A stretch of 64,000 nt of DNA from Polaribacter aquimarinus (GCF_003129485.1 NZ_QFFG01000001.1:496001-560000), one strand, 5' to 3'; positions 9,742 to 19,936 are shown, counted from the stretch's first letter. Notes: generated from the letters alone by a model not told the origin. Numbers and translations are program-made.

Positions 9742-12478
9742 ACGATTCTAATTTTGATGTGAATTGATAGGTACCTGGTTGTACTAAAAACGTTGCGTTT
9801 TCTTTTTTATCGCTCAACATTTCAACATTTTCGTTAAAATTACTAATAACTCCTGGTACTATAACCTTTGCAGTTGTATTTGGTGGGATGGTTACGTCAA
9901 GTGTCAATTTTCCTTCTTTTATTTTCCAAGAAGAAACTACTTTTCCATAAGGCGTATTTAAACTAGCTGCCGCTGATGTTAATGGCTCTTTTGGTACAGG
10001 CGCTATTCTAATGGTTTTGTAACCCGCTTCTAAAGGCGCAATTCCTGCAATACGCTCGTACATCCATTCGCCAATGGCACCATAAGCGTAATGGTTTAAG
10101 CTATTCATGTTTTGCGGATTGAAACCATCTTTTTTGCTATAACTGTTCCAACGTTCCCAGATAGTGGTTGCACCTTGATTGATTGAATAAAACCATGAAG
10201 GATAGGTTTCATTAAATAATATCTTATACATCAAATCTATCTCTCCTGTATTATCTAAAACTTCTGATAATAATGGTGTTCCTAAAAATCCTGTTCTTAA
10301 GTGATTATCGGCTTCTGCTATTTTTTCTAATAGATGCTTTTTTGCATTGGCGTTATTTTCGTCAGACAATAAACCAAACGCTAGAGCCAGTAAATAAGAG
10401 GTTTGCGTTTCTGCAACATCTTTTACTTTTCCGTTTTTAAAAAACTTGTTTTCAAAAGCTTTGGCAACTGATTTATACAAAGAATTGTACTTTTCAAATT
10501 CTTCATTTTTGCCTAAAGCTTTAGCTGTCTTTGCTGTTAGGTTTGCTGAATGTGCAAAAAATGCAGTTCCTATTAAGCTTTTAGAGGTATCTCCTTTATT
10601 ATCGCCATTTTCAGGAAGCGGTTGTAACCAGTCCGCAAAAAATCCCATTTTAGAAATATAATTTTTTGTAACACTTTCATGGTATTTTACCCAACCTTTC
10701 ATGGTTTCAAAATTCTCTTCAAGGATTTTTTTATCTCCAGTTCTTAGGTAAATCTTCCAAGGAATAATGGTACATGCATCTCCCCAACCTGCACTTACCT
10801 TATTGTTAAATAACACATCAGGTACTACCCATGGTACAGCTCCATTATCATATTGCGACTCACCAACACTTTGCATCCAACTTGCCCAAAATTTATATAC
10901 ATCTGCATTAAACATAGATGCTGGTGCAAACACTTGTGCATCGGCTGTCCACCCCATACGTTCGTCACGTTGTGGACAATCGGTTGGAATATCGAAAAAG
11001 TTCCCTCTTAATCCCCAAACGATATTGCTTTGTAATTGATTTAACTTTTCGTGAGACGATGTAAATGTTCCGTTTTCTTCAAAATCTGAATATTGAACTA
11101 AACCTGTTACCCAATCTTTTGATGGGGTTTTTGAAGTGTCATATCCACTTAATTCTACATACTGAAATCCGTGAAATGTAAATTTTGGCATCCATTCTAT
11201 AACACCATCTTTTGAAGCTGTATAGTAATTTGTTGACTGCGCACTTCTATAATTTTCAGTATAAAAAGTACCATCTGGAGACAGCTTTTCAGCAAATCGA
11301 ATTTTTAATATTTGACCTTTTTTCATAGGTACTTTAAGCAATGGCACACCTACCATATTTTGTTGTAAATCAAAAACAGCTGTTCCTTCTTTTTCAACAA
11401 CCTCCTGTGTTGCTAACTCAATTTTAGTTTTAACAGTGGTATGTCTTTTAGGTTCTAAACGGATGTTATTTGTTAAAGGAAAAGTATTTACTGACTCCCA
11501 TGTTTTATCATCAAAATTATTTGTAGTCCAATTTGGCATTTCTAAGTTGGCATCATAGGTTTCACCATCATAGATTTCAGAAACTCTTATCGGACCATTC
11601 GTTGTACCTTTCCAAGTATCATCAGATAAAATCATTTCTCTTGAACCATCTTTCATAATTAATTCTAACTGAGCCAAAACTTTTGGAGTCTCTGTATCAC
11701 TCCAATATGTTTTCATCCAACCTAAACGTCCTGAATGCCATCCTGCAGCAACTTCAATACCAATCGTATTTTGCCCAGATTCTATTAAATCCGTAACATC
11801 ATAAGTAATGGTTTCTATACGCACTTTATAAGGTGTATATCCAGGAGGCATCACATCATCACTAACATCTTCTCCATTTATAGCCACATCAAACACGCCT
11901 TTTGCTGTAATGTATAATCTTGCTGAAGCTACATCATTAGACAATTCGAAACCTTTTCTTAAGTATTGGGGTCTGTGTAAAATATTGTCTTGACTTCCGA
12001 TAACTTTTTCTCTTTTGGTATCTAAACCAATCCATTTTGCCTTCCAATCGCTATTGCTTAACAAGCCCAACTCAAAATGACTGATTTCACTCCATTTCGA
12101 ACTTTCATGATCTTGATCCCAATATTTAACTTGCCAATATACTTTTTGACGTGATTGTAAAGCTGCTCCAGCATATTTTACCCAAGTAGATTGTGCTGTT
12201 TGCTGTTTTTTAGAGTTCCATAAATCTGCATTGTCAGGTAATAAATCTGGGCTACTAGCCACTACTATTTGATATGCTGACTGACTTAAAACGCCTTCTG
12301 AGACTGGTAATTGCCATGAAAAACTAGGTGTTTTATCATAAAATCCCAACGGATTTTCAAACCCTTCTGAAATGGTTAATTTTTGAGCTTCTGCTATAGT
12401 TGCTTGTTCTTTACAAGAAACAGATGTGCATAATACAATGATACACATTAGCATGTAAAAAGATGGTTTTAAATTCAT
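9731..12478 (-). CDS. GH78 alpha-L-rhamnosidase, lipoprotein (first of a tandem pair)
   Basis: This is a 915-residue lipoprotein (CTSVSC, Cys22). Order of parts: N-terminal Fn3-like beta-sandwich (about 35-140, QSAYQIVVASSPDLL), two jelly-roll modules, then the (alpha/alpha)6 barrel. The barrel holds D500-C-P-Q-R-D-E-R with Glu506 as the expected general acid, and GATTIWERWNS with the expected catalytic base. A C-terminal beta-sandwich follows. It should release terminal alpha-L-rhamnose by inversion. It closely resembles the GH78 at 13974-16751 along its whole length, so the two arose by duplication around the intervening sulfatase. Its ATG overlaps the sulfatase stop codon by one base and its 3' end overlaps the GH43 gene by 11 nt. 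Confidence 0.93.
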   Translation of the reverse strand: MNLKPSFYMLMCIIVLCTSVSCKEQATIAEAQKLTISEGFENPLGFYDKTPSFSWQLPVSEGVLSQSAYQIVVASSPDLLPDNADLWNSKKQQTAQSTWVKYAGAALQSRQKVYWQVKYWDQDHESSKWSEISHFELGLLSNSDWKAKWIGLDTKREKVIGSQDNILHRPQYLRKGFELSNDVASARLYITAKGVFDVAINGEDVSDDVMPPGYTPYKVRIETITYDVTDLIESGQNTIGIEVAAGWHSGRLGWMKTYWSDTETPKVLAQLELIMKDGSREMILSDDTWKGTTNGPIRVSEIYDGETYDANLEMPNWTTNNFDDKTWESVNTFPLTNNIRLEPKRHTTVKTKIELATQEVVEKEGTAVFDLQQNMVGVPLLKVPMKKGQILKIRFAEKLSPDGTFYTENYRSAQSTNYYTASKDGVIEWMPKFTFHGFQYVELSGYDTSKTPSKDWVTGLVQYSDFEENGTFTSSHEKLNQLQSNIVWGLRGNFFDIPTDCPQRDERMGWTADAQVFAPASMFNADVYKFWASWMQSVGESQYDNGAVPWVVPDVLFNNKVSAGWGDACTIIPWKIYLRTGDKKILEENFETMKGWVKYHESVTKNYISKMGFFADWLQPLPENGDNKGDTSKSLIGTAFFAHSANLTAKTAKALGKNEEFEKYNSLYKSVAKAFENKFFKNGKVKDVAETQTSYLLALAFGLLSDENNANAKKHLLEKIAEADNHLRTGFLGTPLLSEVLDNTGEIDLMYKILFNETYPSWFYSINQGATTIWERWNSYSKKDGFNPQNMNSLNHYAYGAIGEWMYERIAGIAPLEAGYKTIRIAPVPKEPLTSAAASLNTPYGKVVSSWKIKEGKLTLDVTIPPNTTAKVIVPGVISNFNENVEMLSDKKENATFLVQPGTYQFTSKLESYEN

Positions 12479-13977
12479 TATTTAGTTTGATTAATTTTAT
12501 TTTCAAATAATTCTACAGGACTCTTTGAATAATTATATTCCCAAGTTTCCTCTGGCTCAACACTTTTAAAATCTTTTTCAACATAAAATTTATCATTAAA
12601 TGAAGCCATTGATTCGTATGTTAACTTTTCTAATTCAAGCCTTTTATTTTTATAAACTGGGTTATAAAACAAATTATTCAATTGATTTGGGTCATTTTTC
12701 CTATCAAATAAAACATTGTTCATTTCAAGTGGATTATCTCCTCCATTCATTGTAAATGTATATGCTTTGGTTATTACACCTCTCCAACTGTGTTTTTTTA
12801 CAGTGCCTCTTTCAAAATTAAAAATGGGAACAAAATCGACAGCCGTTTGGTCATTTGTCAATAAGGCACCTGAAAGGTCTTTTCCATCATATTTTTGTTC
12901 ACTCTGTATATCCATAAAACCCAAAATGGTTGGCATAAAATCTAAATTTCCAAAAAGTACATCTGATTTGCTATTAGGTTTAATTTTCTTGGGATATTTA
13001 ATAAGAAACGGTGTTCTATTCGAATAATCATATGGATATTGCTTAGGTAATATAGCTCCGTAAGACTCTAGCATATCGCCATGATCTGCCGTAAAAACGG
13101 TTAGCGTATTATTTTCTAAATTAGTTTCCTTTAGTTTATTCATTAGCATACCAAATGCTTTATCAACTCCACTAATCATAGACATATGACCATGATACAT
13201 TTCGATTAAATCTGGAGTTGGTTCAATACCTTGTCTTACTTTAATAGAATCTGGATTATACATAGACATGAGTTCATCTAAGGTATCATATCTGTAGTGG
13301 CTTTTTCCATCTTTACCTTTCTTTTTACCCCAATCATGAGGTGGATGCCATGAAACGACAAGCGCAAATGGTTTACTTTTATCTATAGTATCTAAATAGG
13401 TTAGTGCTTGTTTTGTTTGCCCATACACTTCCCATTCATCAAAAAACTCTTTTTCACCTTTTTCGTTCCAAAAAAATGATTTATAAGCTCTAAAATCTAA
13501 ATGACAATTGTTGGTAATTACCTTATCAAACCCATAACGTAAATCTCCTTTAGGAATACCTCTATCCCGATCTCCTCCAAGAAGGTGCCATTTCCCAATA
13601 TATGCCGTTTGATACCCTTCTTTTTTTAACTTTTGAGCCAATAAAACACTTTTGTTTGGTAGCAACGGACAATCATTTGTAAAGGCTCCATTTTTTAATG
13701 GGTGCATACCACTCATTAACATCCCTCTAAAAGGCGTACAAACAGGTTGATTTGAAAAACTATTTTCTAATAACATCCCTTCTTTCGCAAACTTGTCTAA
13801 ATTGGGTGTAATTACTTGTGTATTGCCATAGGCACCAACCATATCATAAGAATGTTGGTCCGATAGGACAATTAACAAATTTGGTTTAATTGGTGTTTTT
13901 TGTTGCTCTTCTTTTTTTGAAGATAAACATCCACTTAAACTAATTGAACAAAGCAATATTAGAATTGCGTATCTCAT
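12478..13977 (-). CDS. S1-family sulfatase lipoprotein between the paired rhamnosidases
   Basis: This is a 499-residue lipoprotein (ISLSGC, Cys17). It shows LIVLSDQHSYDMVGAYGN, the formylglycine site C80-T-P-F-R and FTADHGDMLESYGAILPKQ. It is enclosed by two GH78 genes with overlaps of 4 nt (ATGA) on one side and 1 nt on the other, so its output is tightly coupled to rhamnosidase output. A role in desulfating rhamnose residues before GH78 cleavage is an attractive inference, since rhamnose 3-sulfate is the typical sulfated unit of ulvan. The subfamily is not assigned. Confidence 0.9.
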   Translation of the reverse strand: MRYAILILLCSISLSGCLSSKKEEQQKTPIKPNLLIVLSDQHSYDMVGAYGNTQVITPNLDKFAKEGMLLENSFSNQPVCTPFRGMLMSGMHPLKNGAFTNDCPLLPNKSVLLAQKLKKEGYQTAYIGKWHLLGGDRDRGIPKGDLRYGFDKVITNNCHLDFRAYKSFFWNEKGEKEFFDEWEVYGQTKQALTYLDTIDKSKPFALVVSWHPPHDWGKKKGKDGKSHYRYDTLDELMSMYNPDSIKVRQGIEPTPDLIEMYHGHMSMISGVDKAFGMLMNKLKETNLENNTLTVFTADHGDMLESYGAILPKQYPYDYSNRTPFLIKYPKKIKPNSKSDVLFGNLDFMPTILGFMDIQSEQKYDGKDLSGALLTNDQTAVDFVPIFNFERGTVKKHSWRGVITKAYTFTMNGGDNPLEMNNVLFDRKNDPNQLNNLFYNPVYKNKRLELEKLTYESMASFNDKFYVEKDFKSVEPEETWEYNYSKSPVELFENKINQTK

Positions 13978-16751
13978 TTTTTTGATTCAAATTTTGAATT
14001 GATATTATAAGTACCCGCAGAAACTTCTATTACTAGTTTATCTTCTTTTTGGTCAATTATTTGATTCTTGCTTATTTTCACACCATTAACTTCCACGTCA
14101 TTACTATTTGTTGTTGGAATACTTACCAATGCCGTTGTATTGGGAGGAATAATAACATCAAGTTTAAAAGAATCATTCTCAATTTTCCAAGATGATGACG
14201 CTTTTCCATAAGGTGTTTTTACACTGGCGGATGCTGATGTTAAAAACTCGGCATTTGGTATGGGGGCAATTCTAATTTTCTGGTATCCTGGTGCTAAAGA
14301 TGATAAACCAGCGATACGCTCGTACATCCATTGACCAATAGCGCCGTATGCATAATGATTCAGGCTATTCATAGGCTGTGGATTATAGCCATCGGCTTTA
14401 CTAAAACTATTCCAACGTTCCCACATGGTGGTTGCCCCTTGATTGATAGAGTAAAACCAAGATGGATACGTTTCTTTAAACAAAATTTTATACATCAAAT
14501 CTATTTCTCCCATATCATCTAAAACCTTTGGTAAAATTGGTGTTCCTAAAAAACCTGTTCCTAGATGATAATCGGCATTTTTAATTTCTTCCAATAAATA
14601 TTTTTGGGCTTTTAGTTTGGTTTCTGGTTTAAATAAATCAAAATATATACCTAGTAAATAACTTGTTTGAGTTTGTCTTTCTTGCTTAAACTTTCCATTT
14701 TCATCAAAAAACTCATTTTCAAAAGCATTGGCGACTGCTTTGTATAAATCTTTATATTTTTTTGCATCATCCGTTTTTCCTAAAGTATTAGCTATTTTAG
14801 ACACTAAATGTGCAGAATGTGCAAAAAAAGCAGCATGTATTAGGTCTTTTGGAGTATCTCCTCTATTCCCTAATTTCCCAGGTTTAGAAGGATAAGGTTG
14901 CAACCAATCTGCAAACGAATGCATCTTTGGTAAATAAGGTTGTTTTTTCACTTTCGATTGATAGTAGCCAACCCATTTTTTTGCTGATTCGTAACTTTCT
15001 TCAAGCACAGTAATATCTCCAGTAGTATTATAAATATCCCAAGGAATAATTACAGCAGCATCACCCCAACCAGAACTTCCACTTTTGGTTTGTAATACAT
15101 CAGGTACAATAAAAGGCACCATACCATCTTTATGTTCAGACTGATTTTCTCTTAAACTTTGCAACCAAGCTGTCCAAAATGCATGCACGTCATAGTTAAA
15201 CAAAGATGTTGGCGCAATTACCTGAGCATCTCCTGTCCAGCCTAAACGTTCATCACGTTGTGGACAATCTGTAGGAATATCGAAGAAATTATCTCGTAAA
15301 CCCCAAATAATATTACTTTGTAATTGATTCAATTTATTGTGAGATGATGTAAACGTTCCTTTTTTCTCAAAATTAGAATGTTGTGCTATACCTTGTACCC
15401 AAGAGGCGTCTGGTTTCGCATTTTTATCGTAACCACTTAATTCTAAAAATTGAAATCCGTGAAATGTAAATTTTGGGGTATATTCAATCACTCCATCTTT
15501 TGCTGCAATATAGTAATCAGTAGATTTTGCTGAACGATAATTTTTAGTGTAGAATGTATTGTCTTTTAGTAACATTTCAGAAAAACGAATTTTTAAAGTA
15601 TCGCCTTTTTTCATAGGAACTTTTACTTTTGGCACGCCCACCATATTTTGTTTTAGATTAAAAATTGCGGAGTTTTCTTTAACTGAAACTATTTCTACAT
15701 CTTTTAAAACGGTTTGATTTTTTACGGTGAGATGTCTTTTTGGAGCTAATTTAACATTCTTAGCAATCGCCTCAACTTCAACCGATTTCCAGTTAGAGTC
15801 GTCAAAAGCAGCAGTATTCCAATTTGGTATTTCAAAATTTGCATCATACACTTCGCCATCGTAAACACTTGCTAAACGTATTGGTCCGTTGGTTGTTCCT
15901 CTCCAAGATTCATCAGAAACAATGGTTTGTTTTGAGCCATCTTTCAGCACAACTTCTAACTGACATAGAATTTTTGGTGAAGCAAAATTTTCATACAATG
16001 CACTACCTCTACTAATTCTTCCTGAATGCCACCCAGAAGCCAACTCAACCGCTACAACATTTTTACCAACTTGCAAAAGTTCAGTAGCATCATAAGTCAA
16101 TGTTTCTATGCGATGATTGTATGGTGTCCACCCCGGAGTCATAACATCGTCACTAACATCTTTTCCATTTAAATGCACATCAAAAACACCTTTTGCTGTA
16201 ATATATAGTCTTGCTGAAACAACATCCGAAGCTAACTCAAAACCTTTTCTTAAATATTGTGGTCTGTGCATTAAAAATTTACGAACTCCTTTAATGCTAT
16301 CTTTTGCAGTATCTAATCCTGTCCATTGGGCTTGCCAATCGGAATTATTTAATAGTCCCAACTCAAAAGAATTGGTTTCGCTCCAATCTGAAGCCTTTTC
16401 ATCTTGGTTCCAATACCTTACTTGCCAATATACTTTTTGTCTTGATTTTAATGCTTTTCCTTGATACTTTACAAAAGTAGATTGTGTACTTTTTTGCTTT
16501 TTAGAATTCCATAAATCAGCATTATCTGGTAATAGTTCTTTTGACGACGCTACAAGTATTTGGTAAGCAAATTGCGATTTAATTTGTTCTGAAACAGGTA
16601 GTTTCCATGAAAACGTTGGTTTAGCGTTGTAAAAACCAATAGAATTTTTGAAACCTTCTGAAATGCTAAGTTCTTTTGGTTGTTGAATATTAACTTGAGT
16701 ACAAGATATTATTGCTATAAAAAAAGTTAAAATAAAATATTTGAATTTCAT
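13974..16751 (-). CDS. GH78 alpha-L-rhamnosidase, lipoprotein (second of the pair, first gene of operon)
   Basis: This 925-residue lipoprotein (IAIISC, Cys17) has the same architecture as the GH78 at 9731-12478. An Fn3-like N-domain (QFAYQILVASSKELL) and jelly rolls lead to a catalytic barrel with DCPQRDERLGWTGD near residue 505 and GATTMWERWNS. A C-terminal beta-sandwich ends the protein. The general acid (Glu of DER) and the WERW Glu are both kept, so it should be active. As the promoter-proximal gene of the seven-gene operon it has a PUL-type promoter about 80 nt upstream (16801-16847). Whether the two paralogues differ in linkage or sulfation preference is not visible. Confidence 0.93.
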   Translation of the reverse strand: MKFKYFILTFFIAIISCTQVNIQQPKELSISEGFKNSIGFYNAKPTFSWKLPVSEQIKSQFAYQILVASSKELLPDNADLWNSKKQKSTQSTFVKYQGKALKSRQKVYWQVRYWNQDEKASDWSETNSFELGLLNNSDWQAQWTGLDTAKDSIKGVRKFLMHRPQYLRKGFELASDVVSARLYITAKGVFDVHLNGKDVSDDVMTPGWTPYNHRIETLTYDATELLQVGKNVVAVELASGWHSGRISRGSALYENFASPKILCQLEVVLKDGSKQTIVSDESWRGTTNGPIRLASVYDGEVYDANFEIPNWNTAAFDDSNWKSVEVEAIAKNVKLAPKRHLTVKNQTVLKDVEIVSVKENSAIFNLKQNMVGVPKVKVPMKKGDTLKIRFSEMLLKDNTFYTKNYRSAKSTDYYIAAKDGVIEYTPKFTFHGFQFLELSGYDKNAKPDASWVQGIAQHSNFEKKGTFTSSHNKLNQLQSNIIWGLRDNFFDIPTDCPQRDERLGWTGDAQVIAPTSLFNYDVHAFWTAWLQSLRENQSEHKDGMVPFIVPDVLQTKSGSSGWGDAAVIIPWDIYNTTGDITVLEESYESAKKWVGYYQSKVKKQPYLPKMHSFADWLQPYPSKPGKLGNRGDTPKDLIHAAFFAHSAHLVSKIANTLGKTDDAKKYKDLYKAVANAFENEFFDENGKFKQERQTQTSYLLGIYFDLFKPETKLKAQKYLLEEIKNADYHLGTGFLGTPILPKVLDDMGEIDLMYKILFKETYPSWFYSINQGATTMWERWNSFSKADGYNPQPMNSLNHYAYGAIGQWMYERIAGLSSLAPGYQKIRIAPIPNAEFLTSASASVKTPYGKASSSWKIENDSFKLDVIIPPNTTALVSIPTTNSNDVEVNGVKISKNQIIDQKEDKLVIEVSAGTYNINSKFESKK

Positions 16752-16800
16752 CTTATTGATTATGGTTAAATGCTTCGTTGTAATTTATTATAAATCAAAA

Positions 16801-16847
16801 GCAAGATGTTGTTTTTTTTCTTTAAAACTATCCTGAACTGTCCTTAA
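16801..16847 (-). promoter_or_regulatory. PUL promoter site 1 (GH78/sulfatase operon)
   Basis: Coding-strand CAGGAT (from 16835 leftward) is preceded by a weak first half (AAG instead of CAG). At the fixed 27-nt offset the -7 box is the weak CATCTTGC (16808-16801). This is one of the two sites whose -7 match is poor. Confidence 0.6.
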
Positions 16848-16863
16848 AATTCACATCAAACAA

Positions 16864-16896
16864 AAAGAAGGTAATAATTTAATTACTACCCTCTTT
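16864..16896 (-). terminator. Hairpin terminator after lyase 1
   Basis: Arms 16864-16879 and 16881-16896 pair over 16 positions, including G-U pairs, in RNA of the minus strand. They lie 27 nt beyond the lyase stop codon, and a T-run follows on the transcribed strand. Confidence 0.6.
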
Positions 16897-16922
16897 TCTT
16901 AAAATATCAAATGTGTTAATTC

Positions 16923-19511
16923 TTACTTCACAATAAGTTTTTTATTATAAATTTTTTGATTTTGACCTACCACTCTAACTACATAAATTCCTGGTTTAAA
17001 TCGACCATTATTCTCAATATCAATTCTATTAGAGGTTACGGTATTTTCATAAACTATTTTTCCTAAAAGATTATATATAACAATATTAGCATTGGTTTCT
17101 CTAGTTAGTACAATTGTAAACTCTTCTTTAGCTGGGTTTGGATAAATCTTTGCCAAGAAGGAATTGTCCTCAAACTCTCCAGTGCTTAATGTTTGAACAA
17201 GAATGTAACGAAGTGGGCTAATTGTACCCCCATTTTGAAACCGAACTTGATCACCTGCTGTGACTGGAGTTACACTATATCTTAAGTTTCCTTGTCCTGG
17301 AGGTTTCGCGAACAATGCATTGTTTCCAGTGCCAGTCCAACCCTTCGCTTTTCTTCTTTGAAACTGGTCATAACCATAGTTTGCATCACCCGTATCACTT
17401 ATCGGCACACCAGTTCTAGCGTTAACTCTAATTTCAGGATCTGATCCAGATTCATCATAAGTTGATTGATCTACAATCATGGTCCATGGTCCAGCACCAA
17501 GAGCAGAGAGGTCTGCTGTAATTTCAACATATCCACTAGAAGCTGGTTGTCTATGGTGGGTTACAGTCCAAAGTTGTGTTGCTTCAGCTGGTGCTGTCGT
17601 AATTTCTGCAGCCCACTCTAACTGACCTTTAGCTAAATTAATGGTCATATAAAGTTCATTTCCAGCCAAACCACATGTTGCAATCTTATAAATACTAGGT
17701 TCAAGCCATAGTTCAGGACATGGTTGATCTGTATGATCAAAAACTTGAATATTAACAGTAATTTCGTTTGAAGATACTGTTTCATTATTTGCATTATAAG
17801 CTACAGCTTGAACAGTATAAGCACCTTCAGTATCTGGTGTCCAATCTAAACTATATGGTGCATTAGTGTCTTCTCCAAACAACGTACCATTAACTAAAAA
17901 TTCTACTTTAGAGATAGATCCGTTTTCATTGATAGCATCAGCAGTTATAGCCACAGTTTTTCCAAGATTAATATTTTGTCCATTAGTTGGTGATGTAATA
18001 GAAACTCTAAAGGGGTCGTTTGTAATACCTAAATCTATAATTTGTAAATACAAAGGTTGTGCGCTTCCTGATTTTTTTTCCATTAAATAATAGTAAAGTT
18101 TACCATTATTTATATGAACTCTACCATGATGAAATAATCTCCCTGAAGTAGCTTGGTATACTGTTGTAAAATTATTGGTACCCCCTACTGCCTTTTGGAC
18201 AAAAACTCTATTATTTTTTAGCCCAATAATAAAAACATCATTTCCTGCTGTATAAATAGATGTTCCTCCAGCAAAATCTTCTGATGTTATAAAATCTGAG
18301 GCATCTGCTGCCTTGTAAGTATGTAAAGGTTTGGTAACACCATTTTGCCTATCAATTACTTTACTAATAATGTGTACATCTCCATTTTCTGTTACAGTCC
18401 AATCAAAATCACCAACAATAGATACTTTATCAGTTTGAGTCGTTTGGACATAATCTCCAGGTTCCATCACTTTAATTTTGTCAGCATCATAAAGAGGTAA
18501 TGAAAAGGGAGTTCCTGAATGATTCTTCCAACTATCTGCCCCAGATTGATTATCTGAATACGCATAATAAACACCATTCTGATGTATGTACTTATCATTA
18601 CTATTTGCTGATCTGCGCTGAAAACCAACTCTAATTTTTCCATTTACGTATTTCATATTACCATAAAGGCCCCAATTATAAGTTATACCTTGTTGGTTCT
18701 TGGCATTTAAAACATTAAAATGTGTAAAATCTGACCAAGTAGAAGTATTTGCATCATATTTAGAAAACTTATACGCTCCATTGCTATTGCCACCTTCACG
18801 CATGTACATGAAAATATCCCCAGAATCATTAGTAAAAAACTGTGGATAAGTTAAGAATGAATATTTAGAATATTCTTCATCAGGATAACCAGCTTTCCCA
18901 CTATTTAAACTTAAATGTTTGTAACCATTATCACTGTTTTTTACAAATTTATCTAATGTAAATTCTTCGTCTGAAAGAGATGCAGCATTTTTTACAGAGT
19001 AGCTATATCTAAAATAATCTTTGGATAAACTGCCATCTGTTGGTCTTGTTGTGCCATAAGCATGCATATCATATATCAAATGAATTGTACCATCTAATGG
19101 ACTTATGGCAACTGCTATTGCATTATGGGCTTCTCCAATCCACCATTTATTATGAAAGCCTGTATGCCTATGAGGAAATTCTAAATCTACACTTTTTCCG
19201 GTAACTGTATTGTAACGTGTTAGCATTACGTGACGATCTGCTTTACCGCCTCTATACCAAGTCATAAAAACAAAATCTCCATACGTTTTTAGACAATCAC
19301 CTTTTGCTGATATATTTGTACCAAAATAACGGTCATAAGGCGTGTTTACTCCTGTATTAGGAGCATCAGCACCTACTTTACTTCCATCAAAATGCAATCC
19401 AAAATCTGTTATTTTTACTTCTTTTTCAAATGTAACTTGTGAAAAAGATAGAAAACTAACTAAAAGAAAAAAAAACTGTAAAATAATAAAATGGAATTTA
19501 TCTTTTTTCAT
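16923..19511 (-). CDS. PL24-like polysaccharide (ulvan) lyase with Ig-like, binding and T9SS domains
   Basis: The protein has 862 residues from ATG 19511. The frame is open to 19556, but the predicted -7 box (19535-19542) overlaps the ATG at 19535 and lies downstream of the one at 19556, and only 19511 gives a clean signal peptide (MKKDKFHFIILQFFFLLVSF). Residues 25-500 form a BNR_4-type beta-propeller. His129, His150, Tyr278 and Arg294 keep the His-21-His and Tyr-16-Arg spacing I recall for the catalytic residues of PL24 ulvan lyase LOR_107. Next come an Ig-like domain (about 510-600), a domain of about 170 residues shared with the protein at 25446-26318, and a T9SS sorting domain (IYPNPAKEEFTIVL). 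It should cleave the polymer outside the cell by beta-elimination. PL25, PL37 or PL40 membership is the alternative. Confidence 0.85.
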   Translation of the reverse strand: MKKDKFHFIILQFFFLLVSFLSFSQVTFEKEVKITDFGLHFDGSKVGADAPNTGVNTPYDRYFGTNISAKGDCLKTYGDFVFMTWYRGGKADRHVMLTRYNTVTGKSVDLEFPHRHTGFHNKWWIGEAHNAIAVAISPLDGTIHLIYDMHAYGTTRPTDGSLSKDYFRYSYSVKNAASLSDEEFTLDKFVKNSDNGYKHLSLNSGKAGYPDEEYSKYSFLTYPQFFTNDSGDIFMYMREGGNSNGAYKFSKYDANTSTWSDFTHFNVLNAKNQQGITYNWGLYGNMKYVNGKIRVGFQRRSANSNDKYIHQNGVYYAYSDNQSGADSWKNHSGTPFSLPLYDADKIKVMEPGDYVQTTQTDKVSIVGDFDWTVTENGDVHIISKVIDRQNGVTKPLHTYKAADASDFITSEDFAGGTSIYTAGNDVFIIGLKNNRVFVQKAVGGTNNFTTVYQATSGRLFHHGRVHINNGKLYYYLMEKKSGSAQPLYLQIIDLGITNDPFRVSITSPTNGQNINLGKTVAITADAINENGSISKVEFLVNGTLFGEDTNAPYSLDWTPDTEGAYTVQAVAYNANNETVSSNEITVNIQVFDHTDQPCPELWLEPSIYKIATCGLAGNELYMTINLAKGQLEWAAEITTAPAEATQLWTVTHHRQPASSGYVEITADLSALGAGPWTMIVDQSTYDESGSDPEIRVNARTGVPISDTGDANYGYDQFQRRKAKGWTGTGNNALFAKPPGQGNLRYSVTPVTAGDQVRFQNGGTISPLRYILVQTLSTGEFEDNSFLAKIYPNPAKEEFTIVLTRETNANIVIYNLLGKIVYENTVTSNRIDIENNGRFKPGIYVVRVVGQNQKIYNKKLIVK

Positions 19512-19534
19512 AAAATCTAATACATTTATTTTCA

Positions 19535-19581
19535 TAAAGTTACAACTAAAAAACAATTAAATTATCCCGTAATAACCTGTA
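19535..19581 (-). promoter_or_regulatory. PUL promoter site 2 (lyase 1)
   Basis: Coding-strand CAG-N7-CGGGAT is followed at the 27-nt offset by TAACTTTA (19542-19535). The predicted transcription start therefore falls near 19530, leaving ATG 19511 as the usable start. Confidence 0.75.
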
Positions 19582-19601
19582 AGAAAAACCTATGCTAAAA
19601 G

Positions 19602-19916
19602 TTAAGGCATATAAAAAACTTCTTCAAGGGGTTTTGAAACTGGAGAATTATCTGGATTTACTTCCATAATATCTGCCATAAAATCCCACCATTTTTTAAC
19701 AATTTCATTGGATGATAAGTCTTGCGAACCTCCTGCTCCAGATACTTTTTGAAAAGCAAAAAGTGTACTGGTTTCATCATCAAAAAAAATAGAATATTCG
19801 CTTACGCCTACATCTTTAAGTAGTTTCTTTAATTCTGGCCAAAGTTCATTATGGCGTTTTGTATAGGCTTCTTTCTGACCAGGATTTAATTTCATTTTAA
19901 AGGCTAATCTTTGCAT
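19602..19916 (-). CDS. rhaM: L-rhamnose mutarotase
   Basis: This is a 104-residue cytosolic protein of the normal family length. It has the RhaM pattern MQRLAFKMKLNPGQKEAY, with Tyr18 and His22 (TKRHNELWPEL) at the positions of the catalytic residues, then EYSIFFDDETSTLFAFQ and a KKWWDFM tail motif. It interconverts the alpha and beta anomers of L-rhamnose so that released sugar can enter isomerisation. It is 20 nt downstream of the GH3 gene and probably co-transcribed. It is strong evidence that rhamnose is a product of this locus. Confidence 0.95.
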   Translation of the reverse strand: MQRLAFKMKLNPGQKEAYTKRHNELWPELKKLLKDVGVSEYSIFFDDETSTLFAFQKVSGAGGSQDLSSNEIVKKWWDFMADIMEVNPDNSPVSKPLEEVFYMP

Positions 19917-19936
19917 TTGATATTATTTTATTTTTA

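Noticed and set aside
10767..11039. 90-codon plus-strand ORF opposite the GH78 gene, one of many such shadows over the PUL genes.
   Set aside because: It lies antisense to a well-supported GH78 barrel region and has no family features.
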